This document shows, piece after piece, positions 24,517-33,224 of a stretch of 64,000 nt of DNA. The translations under genes and the position numbers were made by a program. Below the pieces are notes generated by a model. The model was not told the DNA's origin, did no database searches, and saw only the letters and a program-made list of their open reading frames with translations. This stretch comes from Litoreibacter arenae DSM 19593 (lineage in GTDB: Bacteria; Pseudomonadota; Alphaproteobacteria; Rhodobacterales; Rhodobacteraceae). Location: positions 612,668 through 676,667 of the forward strand of contig NZ_KE557306.1 in assembly GCF_000442275.2 (NCBI RefSeq), read 5' to 3'. Positions within the stretch are counted from its first letter, which is position 1. The number at the start of each line of letters is the position of its first letter.

Positions 24517-25020
24517 TTACTCCACGATCATCAGCGGTGCGCCGAATTCCACAGGCGTGCCATCCTCGACCAGCACGCGCTTGACGGTGCCGGCTCTTGG
24601 GGCCGGGATGTGGTTCATGGTTTTCATCGCCTCGATGATCATCAAGGTCTGGCCTTCGGTCACCTTGTCGCCGACAGCGGCGAAAGGCGGGGTTCCGGGC
24701 TCGGCCTGCAGGTAGCACGTGCCGACCATGGGCGAGGTTACCGCACCGGGATGCTGCGCGGGATCATCGTCCGTCGCTGCCGCAGATGCCGGTTGGGGTG
24801 CCGCTGCAGGCGCGCTGGCCGCGGGTGCTGAGGCGGGGGCCGCCGGTGCGGCAGCCATGGTTTGCTGCACGACATTGACCTGCTTGGAGACACGCACGTT
24901 CAGGCTGTCATCCTCGCCATATTCGCGCATCACCTCCAGTTCTGTGAGATCGTTTTCTTTCAGAATCTCTGCCAGCGCTTTTACAAAAGCGACGTCGCCG
25001 TCATGGGAGTTCTTTGCCAT
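24517..25020 (-). CDS. accB: Acetyl-CoA carboxylase biotin carboxyl carrier protein
   Basis: A 167-residue BCCP. A helical N-terminal segment is followed by an Ala/Pro-rich hinge (about 55-85), then the biotinyl domain with the thumb-type VTSPMVGTCYLQAEPGTPPF and the biotinylation site EAMKTMN (Lys133). ATG 25020 has GAGG 9 bases upstream; an ATG three codons earlier lies directly against that Shine-Dalgarno sequence and is less likely. First gene of the accB-accC-aat operon. Confidence 0.95.
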   Translation of the reverse strand: MAKNSHDGDVAFVKALAEILKENDLTELEVMREYGEDDSLNVRVSKQVNVVQQTMAAAPAAPASAPAASAPAAAPQPASAAATDDDPAQHPGAVTSPMVGTCYLQAEPGTPPFAAVGDKVTEGQTLMIIEAMKTMNHIPAPRAGTVKRVLVEDGTPVEFGAPLMIVE

Positions 25021-25159
25021 TCGTTTCATCCTCGACCCGGGGTGCCGTTCTTACGTGCCGGAACCTGGTCCGGTAATGCGGCATTGCTTTGACTCTACCG
25101 CTTATAGGCCAAGGCGGAATAGGTGAAAAGCCGTGAATTATAGCGCGCTAGGGTTGGCC

Positions 25160-25483
25160 CTACGCGGCATCGGTCGGGCGCGGGACCAGAAGGTCGACGC
25201 GTTCGCCCTTGGGCGGAGGCTGCTCTATCCCTTGCATATTGCGCAAGAGGGCCTGCAATTCGTGCTGCTCACGGTCGCGCAGCGGCGCGGGCGGGATTTG
25301 GTCGGGAGGAAACAGCGCCGCCGCCGATACCGCCGCAGGCGCTACCGGGTCGACCCGCGCTTGCGATACCGGCGGTGCCATCAGGCGCTGTTCGGGTACC
25401 TGCGTGCGGTCGGTGACCTGTGGTGCGGCAGGTTTCAGGGGGAGCGGCAGCAAGCCGTTCAGATGTTGTGAAAGTGTCGTCAT
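25160..25483 (-). CDS. Hypothetical protein, proline/alanine-rich
   Basis: A 107-residue protein without recognised domain or membrane segment. Its composition is dominated by Pro, Ala and Gln, with a short predicted helix (LRDREQHELQALLRNMQGIE). ATG 25483 is preceded by GGAAGGG, while the frame extends 14 codons farther without a ribosome site. It sits alone between accB and the liv operon terminator. The opposite strand also has an open frame of similar length, so the coding call is moderate. Confidence 0.5.
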   Translation of the reverse strand: MTTLSQHLNGLLPLPLKPAAPQVTDRTQVPEQRLMAPPVSQARVDPVAPAAVSAAALFPPDQIPPAPLRDREQHELQALLRNMQGIEQPPPKGERVDLLVPRPTDAA

Positions 25484-25566
25484 CGCATTGCCCTTCCGTC
25501 GACGAGGAGCCCACCCGTCTTCCAAAGTGCTTAACCTTGATGAAGCGAGTGTTAACGATGCGCATG

Positions 25567-25598
25567 AAAAAAGGCGCAGTTTAAGAAAACTGCGCCTT
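25567..25598 (-). terminator. Terminator of the liv operon
   Basis: Perfect 12-bp stem AAGGCGCAGTTT (25571-25582) with its complement (25587-25598) and a 4-base loop. On the minus strand it is followed by TTTT. It lies 24 bases past the livF stop. Confidence 0.85.
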
Positions 25599-25621
25599 GA
25601 ATTGTTCGGAGCATCGCTGCC

Positions 25622-26377
<756 letters not shown>

Positions 26378-26388
26378 GGGGCCAATCC

Positions 26389-27147
26389 TCAGACTTGGGC
26401 TTCACCCAGATACGCTTCGCGCACCTTGGGATGGCCTTTGATGTTTTCGGGGGTTTCCTCGACCAGCGGCGTGCCTTGGGCCAGAACGGTGATCCGCTCC
26501 GCGAGCGAGAAGACGACGTGCATGTCATGCTCGATGATCGCCATGGTGATGTCGCGCTTGTCCTTGATCTCTTTCAGCAGGTCGATCGTGTTGTTGGTGT
26601 CGGCGCGCGCCATGCCTGCGGTCGGCTCGTCGAGCAGCAGCAGCTTGGGGTTTTGCACCAGACACATCGCCATTTCCAACCGGCGCTTGTCGCCGCGTGA
26701 CAGCGAGGACGCGATCATGTGGCGTTTGTCGAGCATGTTGACGTCTTCGAGGATCGCCTCCGCCGTGGCCCTGATGTCGCCTTGCCCGCGCACCGCGGAC
26801 AACGCGTTCATCCGGAACGACCCGTCCCGCGCCGCGAGGCTGGGGATCACGACATTCTCGAACACCGTCAGGTCTGCGAAAATCTCCGGCGTCTGAAACA
26901 CGCGGGAGACCCCCATCTGGTTGATCTCGTGCGGTTTGCGGCCCAGCAGGGATTGCCCCTGAAAGGTGACCGATCCGGTGTCGGGGATCAGCTTGCCCAC
27001 AAGGCAGTTCAGCAGCGTGGATTTGCCGGCCCCGTTGGGGCCGATGATGGCGTGGACGGTATTTTCGGCCACACTCAGGTTTACGTCAGACAGCGCCTGC
27101 AACCCGCCGAAGCGTTTGCCGACATTCTTGATCTCCAGGATACTCAT
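26389..27147 (-). CDS. livG: Branched-chain amino-acid-type ABC transporter ATPase LivG
   Basis: A 252-residue ATPase. Walker A is IIGPNGAGKSTLLNCLVGKL. The signature is SLSRGDKRRLEMAMCL, a variant of the usual LSYGQQR seen in the urea/amide-like LivG subgroup, and Walker B is LLLLDEPTAGMARADT. It pairs with LivF to form the nucleotide-binding heterodimer. It lies 11 bp before livF and 12 bp after livM. Confidence 0.94.
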   Translation of the reverse strand: MSILEIKNVGKRFGGLQALSDVNLSVAENTVHAIIGPNGAGKSTLLNCLVGKLIPDTGSVTFQGQSLLGRKPHEINQMGVSRVFQTPEIFADLTVFENVVIPSLAARDGSFRMNALSAVRGQGDIRATAEAILEDVNMLDKRHMIASSLSRGDKRRLEMAMCLVQNPKLLLLDEPTAGMARADTNNTIDLLKEIKDKRDITMAIIEHDMHVVFSLAERITVLAQGTPLVEETPENIKGHPKVREAYLGEAQV

Positions 27148-27159
27148 GTCAGGTGCTCC

Positions 27160-28353
27160 TTATTCAGCAGGGGTGGTGTCGGTGGCGGCAGGCGTCTCGT
27201 CCTTGGCCTTTTTCAGGCCCAGCCGTCTGGCGATCTTCTGTCCGCCTTCGACCAGCCCGCCGGGCAGGAAGATCACGATGGCCATGAACAGCAGGCCAAG
27301 CGTCAGGTGCCAACCCTTGCCCACGAAGGGGTGGACGATGGCGATCAGGAAGTCCTCGATGCCGTCGGGCAGGAAGGCGAACCACTGGTGCAGCACGGTG
27401 TCGTTGATCTTCGAGAAGATGTTCTCGAAATACTTGATGAAGCCTGCGCCCAGCACTGGCCCGATCAAGGTGCCCGCGCCGCCGAGGATGGTCATCAGAA
27501 CAACCTCGCCGGACGCCGTCCACTGCATCCGCTCCGCACCGGCCAGCGGGTCCATCGACGCCATCAGGCCACCCGCCAGACCGGCATACATGCCGGAGAT
27601 CACGAAGGCCGCCAACGTATAAGGGCGCGGGTTCAGGCCGGTGTAGTTCAGGCGCGTCTGGTTTGTCTTGATCGCCTTCAGCATAAGCCCGAAGGGCGAG
27701 CGGAAGATGCGGATGGCGAGGTAGAACATCCCCAGCATGATCAGCGCGCACAGGTAGTAGCCGGTGTTGAAGTCAAAGCTCCACGCGCCCGCGTCCAGCG
27801 TGTAGGTGGACTGCATTTCCTGCCCGAACAGATGCGGGATATTGGGCATCGCGTCGGAGTGGAAATATTGCGGGTCGGAGGTGTAGACCTGCAAGCCGGT
27901 CTCGCCATTGGTCAGCGGTGTCAGCACCGAGTAGGCCAGCGCGAAGGACATCTGGGCGAAGGCCAGCGTCAGGATCGAGAAATAGATCCCCGACCGCCGT
28001 AGCGAGATATAGCCGATCAGCAAGGCAAACAGGCCCGAGGTAATGACCGACAGGAAGATGCCCGGCAGGATGTTGTAGCCCAGCAGCTTGAACATCCAAA
28101 CGGCGGAGTAGGACCCCACGCCGAGGAACGCCGCGTGACCGAAGGACAGGTAGCCTGTCAGCCCGAACAGGATGTTGAACCCGATGGCGAAGATGCCGAA
28201 GATCACGAAGCGCTGCATCAGGTCGGGATAGCCCGCGTTGAACTGCGCCAGCGCCGAGTCCGCCGGAAACGGGTTCAGGATGAATGGAGCACACATCGTC
28301 AGGATCGCGACGACGATGAGCAGGGAGGTGTCTTTCTTTTCGAGACCTAGCAT
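27160..28353 (-). CDS. livM: Branched-chain amino-acid-type ABC transporter permease LivM
   Basis: A 397-residue inner-membrane permease with about ten helices. The conserved [20 protein letters not shown] and [20 protein letters not shown] (the coupling-helix region) are present. A 70-residue loop near 160-205 and a Lys/Ala-rich C-terminal tail are longer than in E. coli LivM. Sits between livH (4-bp gap) and livG. Confidence 0.94.
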   Translation of the reverse strand: MLGLEKKDTSLLIVVAILTMCAPFILNPFPADSALAQFNAGYPDLMQRFVIFGIFAIGFNILFGLTGYLSFGHAAFLGVGSYSAVWMFKLLGYNILPGIFLSVITSGLFALLIGYISLRRSGIYFSILTLAFAQMSFALAYSVLTPLTNGETGLQVYTSDPQYFHSDAMPNIPHLFGQEMQSTYTLDAGAWSFDFNTGYYLCALIMLGMFYLAIRIFRSPFGLMLKAIKTNQTRLNYTGLNPRPYTLAAFVISGMYAGLAGGLMASMDPLAGAERMQWTASGEVVLMTILGGAGTLIGPVLGAGFIKYFENIFSKINDTVLHQWFAFLPDGIEDFLIAIVHPFVGKGWHLTLGLLFMAIVIFLPGGLVEGGQKIARRLGLKKAKDETPAATDTTPAE

Positions 28354-28357
28354 TGTC

Positions 28358-29389
28358 TTAGTCCTCCATCACGCCCTTGCGACCCATAAGGCCACGGGGA
28401 CGTACCAGCAGAATGATGATTGCGACGAGATAGATGATGATCTGGTCGATGCCGGGCAGGATCTGCTTGATCTCGTTCATCGACGAGAAGCTCTCCAGAA
28501 TGCCCAGCAGGAACCCCGCCAGCACCGCGCCGGGCAACGAGCCCATACCGCCGACGACGACCACCACGAAGCTCAGGACAAGGAAGTCCATGCCCATATG
28601 GTAATTGGGCGAGTTGATCGGGGCATACATGACCCCCGCAAGCCCCGCCACCGCGGCGGCGATGCCGAACATGATGGTGAAGCGTTTGTCGATGTTGATG
28701 CCCAGCAAGCCCACCGTTTCACGGTCCGCCATACCGGCGCGCACAACCATGCCGAAGGTGGTGAATTGCAGGAAGCCGAACACGGCGGCGATAATCAGCG
28801 CCGCGAAGAAGAAGTAGACCAGCCGCCAGTAGGGGTAGATGACCACGTTCGGGTCAAAGCCCAGAAGCGTGCCGAAATCGAACGAGCCCTTGAACATGTC
28901 GGGGGCAGGGGTCGGGATTGGGTTCGCACCGTAGAACTGCTTGATGACCTCTTGAATGACGATGGCAAGGCCGAAGGTCACAAGGATTTGGTCCGCATGC
29001 GGGCGCTTGTAGAAGTGCTTGATCAGCCCGCGCTCCATGACGAAGCCGACGCCGATCATGATCGGGATGGCGAACAGGATCGCCAGCGGTACAGACCAGT
29101 CTATGATGGAGCTGCCAAGCTCGGGGCCGAACCAGCTTTCGACATAGGGCGTCTTGATCTTCGCCGGATTGCCGAGGAAATCGGTCTTGGTCGGATCGAC
29201 TGTCTCGAAGGACAGCGACAGGATTTTTTGCAGCGTGACCGCGCAGAAGGCCCCCAGCATGAACAGCGCCCCGTGGGCGAAGTTCACCACGCCGAGCGTG
29301 CCGAAAATCAGGGTCAGGCCCAAGGCGATCAACGCATATGCGGAGCCTTTGTCCAAACCGTTTAAGAGTTGAAGAATGATTACGTCCAT
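28358..29389 (-). CDS. livH: Branched-chain amino-acid-type ABC transporter permease LivH
   Basis: A 343-residue permease with about eight helices. The start [20 protein letters not shown] and [20 protein letters not shown] are typical of LivH, and [20 protein letters not shown] is the coupling region. An insertion of about 45 residues (about 60-105, with [16 protein letters not shown]) lies after the second helix. ATG 29389 chosen as the family start; the frame is open for 17 more codons. It follows livK after a hairpin-containing gap of 115 bp. Confidence 0.93.
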   Translation of the reverse strand: MDVIILQLLNGLDKGSAYALIALGLTLIFGTLGVVNFAHGALFMLGAFCAVTLQKILSLSFETVDPTKTDFLGNPAKIKTPYVESWFGPELGSSIIDWSVPLAILFAIPIMIGVGFVMERGLIKHFYKRPHADQILVTFGLAIVIQEVIKQFYGANPIPTPAPDMFKGSFDFGTLLGFDPNVVIYPYWRLVYFFFAALIIAAVFGFLQFTTFGMVVRAGMADRETVGLLGINIDKRFTIMFGIAAAVAGLAGVMYAPINSPNYHMGMDFLVLSFVVVVVGGMGSLPGAVLAGFLLGILESFSSMNEIKQILPGIDQIIIYLVAIIILLVRPRGLMGRKGVMED

Positions 29390-29461
29390 CGGTCCCGTCT
29401 CGCCTGTTGGGGTGATCGTGCCTAAACCTGTGCCGCGCATGCGGCCAAGTGGGCAGGGGAT

Positions 29462-29484
29462 GCCGGGGCCATCGAGGCCCCGGC
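29462..29484 (-). promoter_or_regulatory. Intercistronic stem-loop between livK and livH
   Basis: Perfect 9-bp stem GCCGGGGCC (29462-29470) and GGCCCCGGC (29476-29484) with a 5-base loop, 20 bases past the livK stop and without a U-run. Likely stabilises livK mRNA or attenuates read-through, giving excess binding protein. Confidence 0.5.
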
Positions 29485-29504
29485 TTGGAGTGCGTTAGCT
29501 CGGC

Positions 29505-30863
29505 TTATGCGCCTGGGTTGCACGACCCCAGCTCGCCACCGGCGAACATCGGGTGATCCACCGCGTACTCGACCTGTGCCCGTGGGGTGATTTCCACGAT
29601 TTCGAGAAGGTCGAATTCGGAGGTCGGGTTGTCTTTCCCCTTCACGACCAGCACGTCCTTGAAGCACTGGTGATCCTCGGCGCGGTACTCGGTCGGGCCG
29701 TTGCCCAAGCCATCGAACGTGAAGCCTTCGAGGGCTTCGACAACGCCGCACGGGTTGAAAGTGCCAGCGCGTTCGCACGCATCCGCATAGAGCATGGTCT
29801 GCACGTAGCAGGTATGCGCCGCCTGCGAGGGTGGGAAGCCGTACTTCTCGCCGAAGGATTTGACGAATGCCTTGGAGCCTTCGTCGGTCAGCGACCAGTG
29901 CCAGTTGGTAGAGCCGAAGATGCCTTTGACGTTTTCGCCCGCACCCTTGGCCATCAGGCGGGAATACAGCGGCACGACGATCTCGAAGTCCTTGCCGTTC
30001 ACCTGCTTCTCGCGCAGACCGAACTGCACGGCGGATGTCAGCGAGTTCACCATGTTGCCGCCGTAGTGGTTCAGCACCAGCACGTCCGCGCCGGAGTTCA
30101 GCACCGGAGCCACGTAGGACGAGAAGTCCGTCGTCGCCAGCGGGGTCAGCACGTTGTTGGCGGTCTTCCAGCCCATAGCCTCGGTCGCGGCCTGAATGGA
30201 TTCCTGCTGCGTCCAGCCCCATGTGTAGTCGGCCGTCAGGTGGTAGGCGACACGGTCGGAGCCGTAACGCGCGTTCAGCACGGGTGCCAAGGCGGCTGCG
30301 GACATATAGCCGTTGAAGAAGTGGCGGAAGCCGTTGGCCTTCTTGTCCTTGCCGGTTGTGTCGTTGGAGTGGGTCAGGCCCGCCATGAAGATCACGCCAG
30401 CCTCTTGGCACAGACCCTGGACAGCCACAGCCACGCCGGAAGACGAGCCGCCGGTGATCATCACCGCGCCGTCTTTTTCAATCATCGACTTGGCCGATGC
30501 ACGGGCCGCGTCGGACTTGGTCTGCGTGTCGCCGGTGACGAACTCGACCTTCTTGCCGAGGATGCCGTTGCCTTGCAGCACTTTGGACGAGAACGTGCTC
30601 ATCATGCCGCCGTCGCCGCCGCCGTTCAGGTGCTCGACCGCGAGCTCATAGGCGCGAAGCTCGTCCGCGCCTTCGTCGGCATAGGGGCCGGATTGCGGCA
30701 CGTTGAAGCCCAGCGTGACGGTGGAGCCGGTCGGCGCGTTCAGATAGCCGGAATGGGCGTCGGCCCAGACGGAGCCGTCGAAAAGTGTCGGGGCCGCCAG
30801 AGCGCCGCCTGCCATTGCGGACGTCTTGAGTAACCCACGACGCGTGAAGTTCGATTTGGACAT
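29505..30863 (-). CDS. livK: Branched-chain amino-acid-type ABC transporter substrate-binding protein
   Basis: A 452-residue periplasmic type I binding protein. It carries a Tat signal (FTRRGLLKTSAMAGGALAA) instead of a Sec signal. The mature part has VTLGFNVPQSGPYADEGADE, the ITGGSSSGVAVAVQGLCQEA Ser-rich ligand loop and a LivK-like C-lobe. The protein is longer than E. coli LivK (about 370), as in Tat-exported members that can bind amides, urea or other ligands, so the substrate is not certain. GGGAGG precedes the ATG. First gene of its operon. Confidence 0.9.
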   Translation of the reverse strand: MSKSNFTRRGLLKTSAMAGGALAAPTLFDGSVWADAHSGYLNAPTGSTVTLGFNVPQSGPYADEGADELRAYELAVEHLNGGGDGGMMSTFSSKVLQGNGILGKKVEFVTGDTQTKSDAARASAKSMIEKDGAVMITGGSSSGVAVAVQGLCQEAGVIFMAGLTHSNDTTGKDKKANGFRHFFNGYMSAAALAPVLNARYGSDRVAYHLTADYTWGWTQQESIQAATEAMGWKTANNVLTPLATTDFSSYVAPVLNSGADVLVLNHYGGNMVNSLTSAVQFGLREKQVNGKDFEIVVPLYSRLMAKGAGENVKGIFGSTNWHWSLTDEGSKAFVKSFGEKYGFPPSQAAHTCYVQTMLYADACERAGTFNPCGVVEALEGFTFDGLGNGPTEYRAEDHQCFKDVLVVKGKDNPTSEFDLLEIVEITPRAQVEYAVDHPMFAGGELGSCNPGA

Positions 30864-30991
30864 ATTTCCTCCCTAAGTGTTTTAGGCGCGCTCCTCCTCC
30901 GAGAACGCCTTGGCCCGATGGTGTCAGGCATGGGGTAGTATCAGGGGGCACCGGTAAATCGCGCAACAAGCCATTGGCGATGAAATGAAAT

Positions 30992-31040
30992 TTTGTAAAC
31001 AAATGGACATTGCTTGCGCAGAAAATGTAAAGTAATTTTC
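30992..31040. promoter_or_regulatory. AT-rich inverted repeats upstream of the ScfR-like regulator
   Basis: Two short repeats in the divergent gap between livK and the XRE gene: TTTGTAAACAAA (30992-31003, arms TTTGT/ACAAA around AA) and GAAAAT-N8-ATTTTC (31021-31040). The first resembles the TTTGCAAA-type half-sites of short-chain fatty acyl regulators. Possible autoregulatory sites; function inferred only. Confidence 0.35.
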
Positions 31041-31112
31041 CACGCAGCGCGGAAAGCCTATGGATTCGTTTAGGAAAAGCCGCGCTTGCGCGATATCGCC
31101 AAAGGACAAGAC

Positions 31113-32441
31113 ATGCCCAAATCGGCCCTGACCGGCTCCAGAATTCGCGAGCACCGTCTGATGCGTGGTATCAAGCAGGCCGATCTTGCGCGAAGCATCG
31201 GCATTTCCGCCAGCTATCTCAACCTGATCGAGCACAACCGCCGCAGAATCGGTGGCAAGACGCTGCGGGCGCTGTCGGAGGTGCTGAAAATCGACGCCTC
31301 GACGCTCACTCAAGGGGCGGAGCGGGCGGTGGTGACCGAGCTTCAGGACGCTGCGGCATCGGATAGCGAAGTTGCAGTGGAACTGGACCAGATCGACGAT
31401 CTGGTGGCCCGCTTTCCGGGATGGGCCGCGAAGATCACGGCGCAACACCGGCGGTTGCGGGCGCTGGAGCAGACCATGGGCGGGCTCAACGATCGCCTGA
31501 CCCACGATCCTGTCCTGTCGGAGAAAATGCACGAGGTTTTGTCCACGGTTTCCGCGATCCGCTCGACCGCGTCCATTCTCGTGGGGACCCCCGATCTGGG
31601 TACCGATTGGCAGGCGCGGTTTCACAGCAACATCGACACCGAAAGCCGGAGGTTGGCTGAAAGCTCCGCGTCGATGGCGTCGCATCTGGACCGGCTGTCG
31701 CGGCGCGATACCGGACGCGCGACCCCGCTGGAGGCCGTTTTCGCGGCCTTCGACGGACGTGGTCATCATCTGGCGGAGCTGGAGGAAGGTGCCGATCCGG
31801 CGGAGCTTGCCGACAAGCTACCTGTGCTCGACAGCGCCGAGGCGCGGTCGCTGGCGCGGCGATATTTCGAGACCTACCGCGCGGATGCGCGGGCCATGCC
31901 GCTGGCGGAATTCGAGGCCGCGGCGCAGGACGCGCATCTTGATCCGGCAGCACTTGCCGGGCAGTTCGGTGTGCCGCTGGAAGCGGTGTTCCGGCGGCTT
32001 GCAAGCCTGCCGCGTAGCGCGACATTGCCCGATATCGGGCTGGTCACCTGCGACGCCTCGGGGGCATTGCTGGTGCGCAAGTCCCCATCTGGACTGGCGC
32101 TGCCGTGGTTCGGGGCGGGGTGCCCGCTCTGGCCGTTATTTGCCGCGCTCAGCTCTCCGGGGGTGCCTCTGCGGCGTGTCGTCGAGACCGAGGACGGGGC
32201 GCAGTTCGTGGCCATGGCGCTGGCCCATCCGTCCGGTCCGCTGCGCTTCGACCGGCCGCCGGTTTACCACGCGACAATGCTGTTGGTGGCGCAGGACGAC
32301 CAAAGCCACACGAACACCTTGCCCGTCGGCAGTTCGTGCCGTGTCTGCACCCGCGACGACTGCGATGCGCGGCGCGAGCCAACTGTTTTGGGGCGCGGTC
32401 AAAGCCAAGGCCTTTTGACAACGGGCGGAAATCGGTCCTAA
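31113..32441 (+). CDS. XRE family regulator of the short-chain fatty acyl (ScfR/RamB/PccR-like) type
   Basis: A 442-residue regulator. The N-terminal HTH (about 7-62, MRGIKQADLARSIGISASYL, then NLIEHNRR) matches the family that includes RamB and PccR. A long helical middle is followed by a C-terminal DUF2083-like domain ending in the Cys-containing motif GSSCRVCTRDDCDARREP. Relatives control acetate or propionate assimilation in response to acyl-CoA pools. ATG 31113 is preceded by AAAGGA; an upstream TTG is less likely. It stands 39 bp before the receiver gene and the transporter-kinase block, suggesting a shared signalling theme. Confidence 0.82.
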   Translation: MPKSALTGSRIREHRLMRGIKQADLARSIGISASYLNLIEHNRRRIGGKTLRALSEVLKIDASTLTQGAERAVVTELQDAAASDSEVAVELDQIDDLVARFPGWAAKITAQHRRLRALEQTMGGLNDRLTHDPVLSEKMHEVLSTVSAIRSTASILVGTPDLGTDWQARFHSNIDTESRRLAESSASMASHLDRLSRRDTGRATPLEAVFAAFDGRGHHLAELEEGADPAELADKLPVLDSAEARSLARRYFETYRADARAMPLAEFEAAAQDAHLDPAALAGQFGVPLEAVFRRLASLPRSATLPDIGLVTCDASGALLVRKSPSGLALPWFGAGCPLWPLFAALSSPGVPLRRVVETEDGAQFVAMALAHPSGPLRFDRPPVYHATMLLVAQDDQSHTNTLPVGSSCRVCTRDDCDARREPTVLGRGQSQGLLTTGGNRS

Positions 32442-32480
32442 CTGCGCATGAGCGGCCAAACTTTGGGAGGAGCACGGCGC

Positions 32481-32864
32481 ATGTCGAAATCGGTAATGCT
32501 GGTCGAGGATGAGCCGAACATCATCGAGGCGATCAGCTTCCTGCTGGAACGCGACGGCTGGACCGTGCGTATCCACTCCCAAGGCCATGACGCGGTGGAG
32601 GCGGTTCAACGTGTCGCGCCGGATGTGTTGGTGCTTGATGTCATGTTGCCCGGTCGCAGCGGCTTTGAAATCCTGCGCGACCTGCGACGCGATGCGGCGA
32701 CCCGCGATCTGCCGATCCTGATGCTGACCGCGCGGGGCCAGACCAAGGACCGCGAACTGGCCGAAAGCTACGGCGTCAGCCACTTCATGACCAAGCCGTT
32801 TTCCAACGACGACATGCTGAGCACGGTGCGCGACCTCTATGCCGCCTCGGCAGGCGAAGCCTAG
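32481..32864 (+). CDS. Stand-alone response regulator receiver domain (CheY-like)
   Basis: A 127-residue receiver with no output domain. The acidic pair is Glu9/Asp10 (with Glu11), the phospho-acceptor Asp53 (VLDVMLPG), with Thr83 (LMLTARG) and Lys105 (TKPFS). All residues for phosphotransfer are present. Start at 32481 after GGGAGG, 9 bases upstream. It is 9 bp before a small membrane protein and the transporter-coupled kinase, which is its likely partner. Without an effector domain it must act by protein contact; the nearby FliM/SpoA-like protein is one candidate target. Confidence 0.9.
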   Translation: MSKSVMLVEDEPNIIEAISFLLERDGWTVRIHSQGHDAVEAVQRVAPDVLVLDVMLPGRSGFEILRDLRRDAATRDLPILMLTARGQTKDRELAESYGVSHFMTKPFSNDDMLSTVRDLYAASAGEA

Positions 32865-32873
32865 GGGCGCGCG

Positions 32874-33224
32874 ATGCCCGAGAATGACGAGCCAAAGGGG
32901 CAGGGGCGCAGACGCATAAGGCTATCGGCCACGCGCCCGAACTCCCGCACATTGTTTCTGGAGCGGCGCGTCTACCAGCGCCGCCGCCTGATTGATGCCG
33001 CGCGGCTGCTGCCGATTGCGGGTCTGTTTCTGTTTGTGATGCCCGCCTTGCTGCTGGGCACGCCCGGCGAGGACAACGCCACCGGCACCACCGCGTTGCG
33101 GCTGATCTACTTCTTTTTCATCTGGGTCTGCCTGATTGCGATCAGCGCCACCATTGCCCGAGGGTTGGCCGGTGCGGAACGTGTGGATGACAGCGGCAAG
33201 CCCGACGACGCGGATGCGCGCTGA
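32874..33224 (+). CDS. Small two-helix membrane protein coupled to transporter-kinase
   Basis: A 116-residue protein of unknown function. A strongly basic N-terminus (RRRIRLSATRPNSRTLFLER) precedes two transmembrane helices (about 43-61, LLPIAGLFLFVMPALLLG, and about 73-95, ALRLIYFFFIWVCLIAISAT) and an acidic tail. This layout resembles the small subunits that accompany many sodium:solute symporters. Its TGA overlaps the ATG of the symporter-kinase (TGATG), so the two are probably made together and may form a complex. Confidence 0.65.
   Translation: MPENDEPKGQGRRRIRLSATRPNSRTLFLERRVYQRRRLIDAARLLPIAGLFLFVMPALLLGTPGEDNATGTTALRLIYFFFIWVCLIAISATIARGLAGAERVDDSGKPDDADAR

Noticed and set aside
23173-24831. 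552-codon open frame on the plus strand opposite accC/accB
   Set aside because: Antisense to accC; an effect of high GC at third positions.
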